Below, one piece after another: positions 7,059 through 13,083 of a stretch of 20,403 bases of DNA (the stretch's first letter is position 1; every line of letters begins with the position of its first letter). The stretch lies in the NCBI GenBank assembly GCA_030040475.1, contig JASHTQ010000484.1:1-20403 (forward strand), given 5' to 3'. The position numbers and the translations under genes were made by a program. Below the pieces are notes generated by a model. The model saw nothing but the letters and a program-made list of their open reading frames with translations. It ran no database searches and had not been told where the DNA came from. This DNA comes from Streptosporangiaceae bacterium (GTDB lineage: Bacteria > Actinomycetota > Actinomycetes > Streptosporangiales > Streptosporangiaceae).

Positions 7059-7588
7059 TTACAGACGGAGAAGCCTCCGGTCATTGAGGTGGGCGATCTT
7101 CGCCCGGTCGGTGTCGCTGAGCGTGGTGCGCTCAAACCGTCGACGGCTTCGAGCCGGCTCCGCATGAACGGCAGAAACTCACCCATGTGCCCCAGGATCA
7201 GCGTGGCGCCGGGATGCCGGTCGAACACGCCGCCAAAGACCACGCGCAGGGCGTGCCCGCCGACCTCGACGGCGAGTTCTTCCAGAGCCGACCAACCGGT
7301 CCGGATGTGCTGCGACGATTCGGGCCAGGTAGTCGTTTGCCCGCCGGGCGTCGTCGCGGGCGGTGGCCGGGTCGATGTCGGCCTGGATACCGGGACGGTG
7401 AGAGAAAGTACCTGGATGTCGATGCCCGCCTCGTCCATCTCGGGCAGTCGGTACTCGGTGAAGTCCGGCAGCTTGCAGGCCCAGTCCTGCAGATAGTCCC
7501 GTTTCATGGCCAGGCCGGTCCACGGCGGGGGCTGGTGACCGGCCAGTTCGGGAATTGAGAATGCTTCTTCCAGAGCGACGTACCTCAT
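7059..7588 (-). pseudogene. Amidohydrolase (aromatic decarboxylase-like) with a frameshift and several internal deletions
   Basis: The ATG at 7588 follows GAAGGAG and opens MRYVALEEAF, the typical start of amidohydrolase_2 enzymes such as gamma-resorcylate and 2,3-dihydroxybenzoate decarboxylases. The frame is good to DIQVLSLTVP. The next piece, GIQADIDPATARDDARRAND up to HPDRLVG, is in another frame (a one-base loss near 7393). Then WSALEELAV resumes in the first frame and runs straight into HALRVVFGGVFDRHPGATLI, then LGHMGEFLPFMRSRLEAVD. The C-terminus, TLSDTDRAKIAHLNDRRLLR, lies in a third frame and stops at 7059-7061. The total is 530 bases where the family needs about 1,000, so at least three internal blocks are gone along with catalytic residues. 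No functional enzyme can be made. Confidence 0.75.
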
Positions 7589-7846
7589 CGCGGGTCTCCT
7601 TCGGGGGTTCTTCCGTGTGGCAGGACATGTGTGTGGCGAACCAGTCGAGCATCGGGCTGGGGCGGCGCTGGAATTCCAGGTAGCCGTCGAACCGGGGACG
7701 CTCCTGGCCCACTCCTGGACGTTGCGGCCGGCCGTGGTTGCGCAGGTCATACGCCAGCACGTGGTAGCCAGCGTCGGGCAGGATCTGGTAATCGGGGACG
7801 AGGTTGACCTCGAACGCGTTCTCCGCCCGGCCCGCGGATGGCCTGT
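7589..7846 (-). pseudogene. Alpha/beta-hydrolase remnant
   Basis: Directly after the NmrA-like gene's stop, one frame reads NAFEVNLVPDYQILPDAGYH followed by VLAYDLRNHG, which matches the first strands of alpha/beta-hydrolases (the segment before the nucleophile elbow). Some 15 residues later it reads FDGYLEFQRRPSPMLDWFA, which resembles the C-terminal end of the same kind of protein. The central part with the GxSxG nucleophile is absent, and there is neither a start codon with a ribosome site nor a proper stop before the amidohydrolase start. About 80 codons remain of an expected 300 or so. Confidence 0.6.
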
Positions 7847-8731
7847 TCAGTACTGGACCGCCGACTTGAGGGTGTCCTCGCACCACTGGCGGAAGGTGCT
7901 GGGAGTGGTGGACTCCGGGGTGCGCGGCTCGCCGTTGTCGAGGCCCTCGTTCTTGGCCGTCATCATGTCGGCCATGGCCTGGGCCATGGCGTCGGACATG
8001 CCGAAGCCGGTCAGCCTGCTCTTCAGTGCCTCGACCGGAATCTGCTGGTACCGAACCGGCGTGCCGAGCACCTCGGACATGATCCGGGCCATGTCGTTCG
8101 CGGACAGGTCCTCGGGACCCAGCACCGCGACGTGCCCGGTGCCGTCCCAGGAGTCGTCGGTGAGCAGCCGGGCCGCGGTGGCGGCGATATCGCGGGTGGC
8201 GCAGGCCGGCAGCTTGCGGTCGCCGTCGATCGGCAGCCGGAACACGCCCTGGTTCTTGATTGACTCGGCCTGGCCGAGCAGGTTGTCCATGAACGAGGGC
8301 ATGGTCAGCGCGCGGTAGCTGACGCCGCTGGCGGCGATCAGGTCGTCCATCGCCAGCGATGCGGTCACCAGGCCGGCCCGGCCGGCCACCGGAGTGCCGC
8401 GGCCCAGGGCCGAGATCCCGACCACCCGCTGGACGCCGTGCCGCTTGAACGCGTCCGCCGCTGGCCGGGTGAAATCGACGTAGGCGGCCTCGGCGGTGAC
8501 GGCGTGCGGGTCCGGGGGAACCAGCCAGAACACGGCGTCGGCACCCTCGAACGCCCGGTCGACCACGTCGGCGTCGCCGTGCGATCCCTGGACGACCTCG
8601 ACCCGCTCGCGTGCCTGCCCGGGCAGGCTGGCCGGGTCGCGCACGATGACGCGGACCGGCTCCCCGGTCTTGCGGACGTTGCCGAGTACCTGCCGACCGA
8701 TCTGGCCGGTCGGGGTGGTGATGACAATCAT
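7847..8731 (-). CDS. NmrA-like NAD(P)-binding oxidoreductase (atypical SDR)
   Basis: A 294-residue protein starting at ATG 8731, five bases after GGAGG; an in-frame GTG at 8743 would overlap that site and is not preferred. It starts with a Rossmann fold, MIVITTPTGQIGRQVL, carrying the TGxxGxxV-type glycine motif of the NmrA/atypical SDR group, then VRVIVRDPASL as the second strand. VVGISALGRGTP and YRALTMPSFMDNLL match the middle of quinone-oxidoreductase-like NmrA proteins. No catalytic YxxxK is visible, as usual for the group, so it may reduce a quinone or sense NAD(P) redox state. It is the first gene on the minus strand opposite the LysR gene and appears intact, unlike the three gene remnants downstream. 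Confidence 0.9.
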   Translation of the reverse strand: MIVITTPTGQIGRQVLGNVRKTGEPVRVIVRDPASLPGQARERVEVVQGSHGDADVVDRAFEGADAVFWLVPPDPHAVTAEAAYVDFTRPAADAFKRHGVQRVVGISALGRGTPVAGRAGLVTASLAMDDLIAASGVSYRALTMPSFMDNLLGQAESIKNQGVFRLPIDGDRKLPACATRDIAATAARLLTDDSWDGTGHVAVLGPEDLSANDMARIMSEVLGTPVRYQQIPVEALKSRLTGFGMSDAMAQAMADMMTAKNEGLDNGEPRTPESTTPSTFRQWCEDTLKSAVQY

Positions 8732-8983
8732 GAATGCCTCCACGAGGAGCTCGCGATTCCGGGCGACTTAGGTCGCCAGCACTCGGCATGTCCGGCTTTC
8801 TGACCAGCCAATGTGCCGGGTGCTCTGGGGCCGGCGAGGGCCGGCTTGGCTGACGCTTCTAGCTTGCGAGGAATGAAGCCGACGGTCCAATACTCGTTGT
8901 GCAAGGCAATGCATTTTATGCATCATCACAGTTCAGATGCTTGTGACTGGCGAATGCTTCATGGCAGGGCTATGCTTTGCAAT
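8732..8983. promoter_or_regulatory. Divergent LysR/NmrA promoter region
   Basis: These 252 bases separate the two divergent genes and become clearly AT-richer from about 8875. They contain the dyad at 8909-8923 and further ATGC/GCAT words (near 8954 and 8971) leading up to the LysR ATG. I could not place a -10/-35 pair with confidence for either gene. Confidence 0.5.
8909..8923. promoter_or_regulatory. Candidate LysR operator
   Basis: ATGCAT (8909-8914), TTT, ATGCAT (8918-8923) form a 15-bp dyad, each half itself palindromic. LysR regulators classically bind T-N11-A dyads of this size between their own gene and the divergent target. Its position 61 bases upstream of the LysR start suits a recognition site. 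Confidence 0.5.
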
Positions 8984-9883
8984 ATGCCTGAGTCGCCCTC
9001 GGATCATGCCGATCTTGATCTGCGGCTGGTGCGGTACTTCACCGTGGTCGCCGATCACCGGCACGTCGGCCGTGCCGCCGCCGCCCTGCTCGTCGCCCAG
9101 CCGTCCCTCAGCCGGCAGATCCGCCACCTGGAGCAAGACCTGGGTGCCCGGCTGTTCGACCGCACCCCGCACGGTGTCGAGCTCACCGAAGCCGGCGAGG
9201 TCTTCCTGCCCCGCGCCAGGGCGCTGCTGCGATCCGCGGCGCAGGCCACCGCCGCCACCCGCGCGGCGGCCACGCCCAGCCGCATCACCATCGGCTACAC
9301 CGGAGGACTCGACGTCATCCCGGCCGTGCGCGAACTGCGCCGCCGACACGCCGACGCGGACGTCCACACGCTGTTCCTGCCCTGGAACGAGCCGCGCCCG
9401 GCCCTGCTCGATCACCAGGTCGACGCGGTGATCTGCCGGCTGCCGCTCGAAACCCGCGGGCTGCTCGTCACGATCCTGTACGACGACCCCCGCGTCCTGC
9501 TGATCCGCGGCGACCACCGCCTCGCCGGCAAGGAGTCGGTGACACTGGCCGACATCGCCGACGAGCCCATCCCGCGGCTGCCCGACCCGGCCTGGAACGC
9601 CTACTGGCGGATCGACCCCCGTCCGGACGGCACCCCCGCGCCCGACGGCCCCCTCGTCAACACCGTCGAGGACAAGGTCGAGCTGATCGCCGCCGGTCAG
9701 GCCGTCGCCATCGTCTCGGCCGGCCTGCGCGCCGAGCGCTTCCACCCCGACCTGACCACGATCCCCCTCGACGGCCTCGAGCCGACCCACGTCGTGCTCG
9801 CCGTCCGCGCCGACGACCGCAGCCGCCTGGTCGCCGCCTTCGCCAAGTGCGCCCAGGCACTCCTCACCGGCGAGCCAGCCTAG
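8984..9883 (+). CDS. LysR-family transcriptional regulator
   Basis: A 299-residue protein from ATG 8984. Upstream in-frame ATGs (for example 8954) lack conserved sequence, and no strong Shine-Dalgarno precedes 8984, so initiation may be weak or leaderless. The N-terminal helix-turn-helix runs from LRLVRYFTVVADHRHVGRAA through QPSLSRQIRHLEQDLGARLF to LTEAGEVFLPRA (residues 11-72), followed by a linker helix and a periplasmic-binding-like effector domain from ITIGYTGGLDVIPAV onward. Length is normal for LTTRs. It is divergent from the NmrA-like gene and was probably the regulator of the minus-strand enzyme set. The effector is unknown; LTTRs of such clusters often sense an aromatic or pathway intermediate. 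Confidence 0.93.
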   Translation: MPESPSDHADLDLRLVRYFTVVADHRHVGRAAAALLVAQPSLSRQIRHLEQDLGARLFDRTPHGVELTEAGEVFLPRARALLRSAAQATAATRAAATPSRITIGYTGGLDVIPAVRELRRRHADADVHTLFLPWNEPRPALLDHQVDAVICRLPLETRGLLVTILYDDPRVLLIRGDHRLAGKESVTLADIADEPIPRLPDPAWNAYWRIDPRPDGTPAPDGPLVNTVEDKVELIAAGQAVAIVSAGLRAERFHPDLTTIPLDGLEPTHVVLAVRADDRSRLVAAFAKCAQALLTGEPA

Positions 9884-10060
9884 GACCACCGACAACGGCA
9901 CCCACCGGCTAACATCGCCCATGACAAGTGGGAGGCGTGGGACTAACGATCTCAGTTGCGGGAGTTACGGGCTTTGGCGCGCGTGTCGCCTTGTTGGGTT
10001 ATGCCGGTGTCATGAGGCAGCCACGTACGTCGAGGGATCTCTCGGTCGTGGTTCACGCTG
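9884..10060. other. Intergenic region between convergent LysR and membrane-protein genes
   Basis: These 177 bases have lower GC than their surroundings and no ORF with conserved sequence. I found no strong terminator stem. Base composition hints at foreign or remnant DNA, but I recognise no transposase motif. Confidence 0.3.
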
Positions 10061-10558
10061 CTAGCGAACGATTTCGACCAGAAGGACCCAGGTGTTGTAG
10101 ACGGCACCCACGATGCCCAGCAGGGCGGTGGACGCGAGCCAGTAGAGGCCGCCACCCCAGTGCGCGGTCAGGGAGGCGCCAGCGATCGTGCCCGTAACGA
10201 GCCCGGTGCCGGTCGACGCCATCCGCGAAACCGACCACATCAGCGGCGAATCCGGGTTCTGCCGCGGGAACTTGAACTGGTCGCGAAGCGTGATCACCGT
10301 CAAGGGCACGGCGAGGACCAGGATCTCGGCGCCGAGCACTCGCAGATCCTGCGGGACGAGGGAAAGCGCGGAACTGATCACGACGAATAGCAGCACCGCC
10401 AAAGTCTCCGCGGCGCGGGCGGGGAGCATGGCCTGACCGCTGAGTATTTTGCTGAGGTTGATTGACACCGCGACGAACAGCAGTCCGGTGAGAGCTGCCG
10501 CGGCTCCGGTTAGCGATGCGAAGAACACCGTCCAGGCGGCGGGATCATATCCGTGCAT
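10061..10558 (-). CDS. Small integral membrane protein of unknown function
   Basis: A 165-residue protein starting at ATG 10558, seven bases after GGGAG; a TTG three bases earlier is possible but unneeded. It opens MHGYDPAAWTVFFASLTGAA and has about five hydrophobic helices, roughly at residues 9-33, 47-67, 73-92, 112-132 and 137-160, with a short charged loop (RDQFKFPRQNPDSP) between the third and fourth. I recall similar actinobacterial proteins only as hypothetical membrane proteins. It starts 13 bases after the MarR stop on the same strand, so it is probably co-transcribed with and regulated by MarR. Confidence 0.82.
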   Translation of the reverse strand: MHGYDPAAWTVFFASLTGAAAALTGLLFVAVSINLSKILSGQAMLPARAAETLAVLLFVVISSALSLVPQDLRVLGAEILVLAVPLTVITLRDQFKFPRQNPDSPLMWSVSRMASTGTGLVTGTIAGASLTAHWGGGLYWLASTALLGIVGAVYNTWVLLVEIVR

Positions 10559-10571
10559 CAAGCGGCTCCCG

Positions 10572-11099
10572 TCATGAGAGTGACTCGCCGGGCGAGCTTA
10601 AGGTGGTCGCAGCCGGGTCGGTGACGTCCTTCGGTGACGTCGCAGGAGCATGATTATCCTGAGCTCGCCTGGCCTGCTCGGCGAGAACGTCCGCCGTCCG
10701 GGTGAGAAAGTCGATGATCGCCGCGAACTCTGTCTCGCTGTAGGAGTCGAGCATTTCGGCCATCGCCTTGCCTTGTGACTGATAGTGGCTGTCGACCTCG
10801 CGCAGCCGTTCCGGGTCGGCCTGGATCGTCACCTTGCGCCGGTCCCTGTTGCTGCGCTGACGGGCGGCGTAGCCGTTTCGCTCCAGCCGGTCGACCAGCG
10901 CGGTTACCGCGGCACTCGTCAGGCCCAGCTCTTCGGCGAGCTCGCCGGCTGTCCGGGGCGCCTCGCCGAGCAGCCACAGGGCACGCAGGTCCGTCACGTG
11001 CAGGTCCAGCGCCTCGGCGATCACCGAATGCAGCAGGACGGACTGGGCCGCGAAACGCCGTATGGCTGGCACGTACCGGTTCATGCGGGTGCTGGACAC
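10572..11099 (-). CDS. MarR-family transcriptional regulator
   Basis: A 175-residue protein. I chose GTG 11099 because GAGG lies four bases upstream; ATG 11084 has no ribosome site. The winged helix is clear: VTDLRALWLLGEAPRTAGEL, then LGLTSAAVTALVDRLERNGY as the recognition helix and RQRSNRDRRKVTIQ as the wing with its conserved D-R-R. Flanking helices for dimerisation are present, plus an Ala/Pro/Ser-rich tail of about 25 residues. It is the first gene of a two-gene unit with the small membrane protein and diverges from the alpha/beta-hydrolase-fold gene at 11180. MarR proteins usually repress both directions of such an intergenic region and release on binding a phenolic or lipophilic ligand. 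Confidence 0.93.
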   Translation of the reverse strand: MSSTRMNRYVPAIRRFAAQSVLLHSVIAEALDLHVTDLRALWLLGEAPRTAGELAEELGLTSAAVTALVDRLERNGYAARQRSNRDRRKVTIQADPERLREVDSHYQSQGKAMAEMLDSYSETEFAAIIDFLTRTADVLAEQARRAQDNHAPATSPKDVTDPAATTLSSPGESLS

Positions 11100-11108
11100 A
11101 GCCTCATG

Positions 11109-11137
11109 TTAGTACTACCGTCAAGTTATTAGATCAA
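11109..11137 (-). promoter_or_regulatory. Possible MarR-gene promoter
   Basis: On the minus strand TTGATC (11132-11137) and TACTAA (11109-11114) are separated by 17 bases, a standard sigma-70-like spacing, in an AT-rich segment 10 bases upstream of the MarR GTG. Hexamer matches are modest, and the leader would be very short. Confidence 0.3.
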
Positions 11138-11152
11138 TGAGAGACTAGATTG

Positions 11153-11166
11153 TCGAGATATCTTGA
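11153..11166. promoter_or_regulatory. Candidate MarR operator
   Basis: TCGAGATATCTTGA is palindromic at 12 of 14 positions with a perfect AGATATCT core. It lies immediately before the GAGGAG ribosome site of the hydrolase-fold gene and inside the MarR/hydrolase divergent region, where a MarR dimer could block transcription of the hydrolase-fold gene. Confidence 0.45.
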
Positions 11167-11179
11167 GGAGATGAGCAGC

Positions 11180-11989
11180 ATGCCATCGCTGGAGACGCAG
11201 GGAATCTCCCTCTACTACGAGCTTCACGGGGAACAGTCCGCACCGCCGGTTCTGCTGATCACCGGGCTCGGCGGAGTCGGGAGGAACTGGGGAGAGCAGG
11301 TGCACCGGTTCGCCGACCGCCACTACGTCGTCCTGCCTGACCAGCGAGGCACCGGGCAGACCACGCATGCCCAGGACGGGTACACGACGCAGCAGCTCGC
11401 CGACGACATGGCAGCGCTGGTCGACCATCTCGGGCTCGGACCGGTGCACGTCGTGGGCGCGTCGACCGGCGGCGCCATCGGGCAGTACCTCGCGCTCGAG
11501 CACGCTGAGATCGTCCGGTCGCTCACTATGAGCTCGTCATTCGCGCGGTTCGACCCGTTCCTACAGCGGGAGTTCGAGATCCGCCGCAAGATGGCAGCCG
11601 AGTGGGACCGGCACACCCTGATGTGCGCCTATTCGCTGTTCCTGCTCGGCCCCCGCTTCACCCACGACCACCCCGACCGGGTCAGCCAGTGGATCGAACG
11701 AGCTGCGTCCAGCCCCACCAGCCCGGCTGACCGGGAGATAGAACTCAAGCGCATCGACATGATCGCCGCGCACGACGCCTACGACCGCCTTGGCGAGATC
11801 CGCACCCCGACCCTGGTCACCTGCGGAACCCACAACTTCTGCACGACCCTGGCACTGTCTGAAGAAATCGCAGCCCGCGTCCCCGGGGCGGAATTGGTCA
11901 TCTTCGAGGACGCCGGCGAGCTGATCGAGTTCGAGCAACCGGAGAAGTTCTTCCAGACCGTCAGCCGCTTCATCGACAGCCATTCCTGA
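11180..11989 (+). CDS. Alpha/beta-hydrolase-fold protein lacking the usual catalytic Asp and His
   Basis: A 269-residue protein starting at ATG 11180, nine bases after GAGGAG (11165-11170); the ATG at 11171 directly abuts that site. The fold is clear: LYYELHGEQSAPPVLLITGL with the oxyanion-strand loop, then VVLPDQRGTGQT, then the nucleophile elbow VGASTGG with Ser95. The strand that normally ends in the catalytic Asp reads LVTCGTHNFCTT, with Asn219 at the Asp position. The loop that normally carries the catalytic His (AGH) reads DAGELIEFEQPEKF, with Glu247 instead. No nearby His or Asp obviously replaces them. It may be an inactive ligand-binding protein or use another triad. Divergent from MarR and probably under its control. 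No clear terminator follows. Confidence 0.88.
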   Translation: MPSLETQGISLYYELHGEQSAPPVLLITGLGGVGRNWGEQVHRFADRHYVVLPDQRGTGQTTHAQDGYTTQQLADDMAALVDHLGLGPVHVVGASTGGAIGQYLALEHAEIVRSLTMSSSFARFDPFLQREFEIRRKMAAEWDRHTLMCAYSLFLLGPRFTHDHPDRVSQWIERAASSPTSPADREIELKRIDMIAAHDAYDRLGEIRTPTLVTCGTHNFCTTLALSEEIAARVPGAELVIFEDAGELIEFEQPEKFFQTVSRFIDSHS

Positions 11990-12155
11990 CCCGTCCATCC
12001 ACCGCCGTCCAGGCCGTTCCCCGGAACACCGTCAATGAGCAGTACGACAGCCGACGCGGCCGACCCCAGATGAGCTGTGCACACTCCCGCCTGCCGGGCG
12101 CGACTCGAGGTCAGGGGAGTTGCTGTGCCCTGAACGCAGATGAATCGTTCGGGTG
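11990..12155. other. Intergenic region between convergent genes
   Basis: This stretch holds two weak stems, GTTCC/GGAAC around 12017-12028 and TCAGGG/CCCTGA around 12111-12133. Neither is strong enough to call a terminator with confidence. No gene is seen. Confidence 0.3.
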
Positions 12156-12797
12156 TCACGTCTGTGAGCGGATACCTGGCCACGCGTCGGGTGCCCGATC
12201 GAGAAGGGCGGCTCGTCCGCGGGAACACAGCGACTCTGCTTCGGCAGGCGTAGCCCAGGTGATAGCAAAGGCCTGGCCTCCGCCGTCGAAGACGTAAAGC
12301 CGACGGCCTTCCGCGGGGAGCGCCGCGTTCAGCTGGGCGATGATCTTCGGGTCAACCCAGTCGTCGAATTCGTGGAGAGCCATGTCCTGGTCCGCACCGT
12401 TCAGCCGGTACGAGACGAACACGCGGCCGGGCTCACGATCCCAGTCTTCGACCACGTCGGTGATGACGACGGTCCCCCCGCTAAGAGCGGCAAGCTCCTC
12501 CAGGACCTCGGTATAGGTCCGGTTCTCTGCACAAGTGTCCCTCTCCGGGTCGAACCAGCTTGCCCGGTGCGGGTCTGCCATGCAGATGAAAATGCCGTCG
12601 TCCGGTCTGCTCGTGTCGACCTCATGCGCCCATTCGGCCCACCACCGTTCACGGGCTCCTTCGGCGACCTTCTCGTCGCTGCCTGCCTCGTGTTCAAACC
12701 AGCCGGCCTCCCGGTACTGCCTGACCACCTGGACCAATGCTCCATGCTGTGGCGATTGAGGGTCGAAGGGAGGCGGTGCCGATGGGATATACGCCAT
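12156..12797 (-). CDS. Hypothetical protein, unknown function
   Basis: A 213-residue acidic, tryptophan-rich, probably cytoplasmic protein. I chose ATG 12797 (MAYIPSAPPPFDPQSPQHGA); a TTG at 12818 would add seven residues, and the GAGGG just before 12797 is rather close. There is no signal peptide or membrane segment. Visible stretches include RERWWAEWAHEVDTSRPDDG, VVITDVVEDWDREPGRVFVS, HEFDDWVDPKIIAQLNAALP and a closing LYVFDGGGQAFAITWATPAE. Codon use matches its neighbours and no other frame is better, so it looks like a real gene. I do not recognise the family. Small acidic Trp-rich proteins of this size include immunity-type proteins, but no toxin gene lies beside it. It diverges from the BTAD/NB-ARC regulator gene. 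Confidence 0.72.
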   Translation of the reverse strand: MAYIPSAPPPFDPQSPQHGALVQVVRQYREAGWFEHEAGSDEKVAEGARERWWAEWAHEVDTSRPDDGIFICMADPHRASWFDPERDTCAENRTYTEVLEELAALSGGTVVITDVVEDWDREPGRVFVSYRLNGADQDMALHEFDDWVDPKIIAQLNAALPAEGRRLYVFDGGGQAFAITWATPAEAESLCSRGRAALLDRAPDAWPGIRSQT

Positions 12798-13083
12798 GCC
12801 CTCAACATAAGAGAGCAAACGAGCGACCGCCGGCGATCAGGAACTCGGCAGGCCAGAGCCGCCTGTGCACCGCCGATCTTGCGGTTCCGGGTTGGTGGAT
12901 CGGCACGGCAGTAGGCCATTCCGCAACAGCCGACTCCGCCGATCGGTACTGAATCAGTTGCGCGGATCGAGTTCTGGGAGGTCGCTGCCTGGCTCCGCTG
13001 GCACTCCTGGACCATGGGCAGCGCTGACTACGGTCTCTGACGGGAGACAATGGTTAGGGACGACTGGCGCGAGGGAGGAGCGA
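12798..13083. promoter_or_regulatory. Divergent promoter region of the large BTAD/NB-ARC regulator
   Basis: The 286 bases before the regulator start contain the word GCCGATC at 12872-12878 and 12938-12944 and its inverse GATCGGC at 12898-12904. The two direct copies are 66 bp apart, a multiple of 11. A GTCTC/GAGAC stem with a 6-base loop lies just before 13050. The gene's ribosome site is at 13073-13078. No clear -35/-10 pair is visible. An upstream extension of the regulator frame to 12865 is open but not conserved in style. Confidence 0.35.

Noticed and set aside
7179..8789. 536-codon minus-strand ORF
   Set aside because: Most of it is a shadow of the NmrA-like gene. Only short pieces (the hydrolase remnant and one amidohydrolase block) are meaningful, and these are annotated as pseudogenes.
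9884..10060. Possible insertion-sequence remnant between LysR and the membrane gene
   Set aside because: Lower GC and short basic ORFs hint at it, but no terminal repeats, target duplication or transposase motif can be shown.
12865..13083. Upstream extension of the large regulator
   Set aside because: No family-like sequence; GTG 13084 has a good ribosome site and begins exactly at the conserved VQVGILGPLEV.
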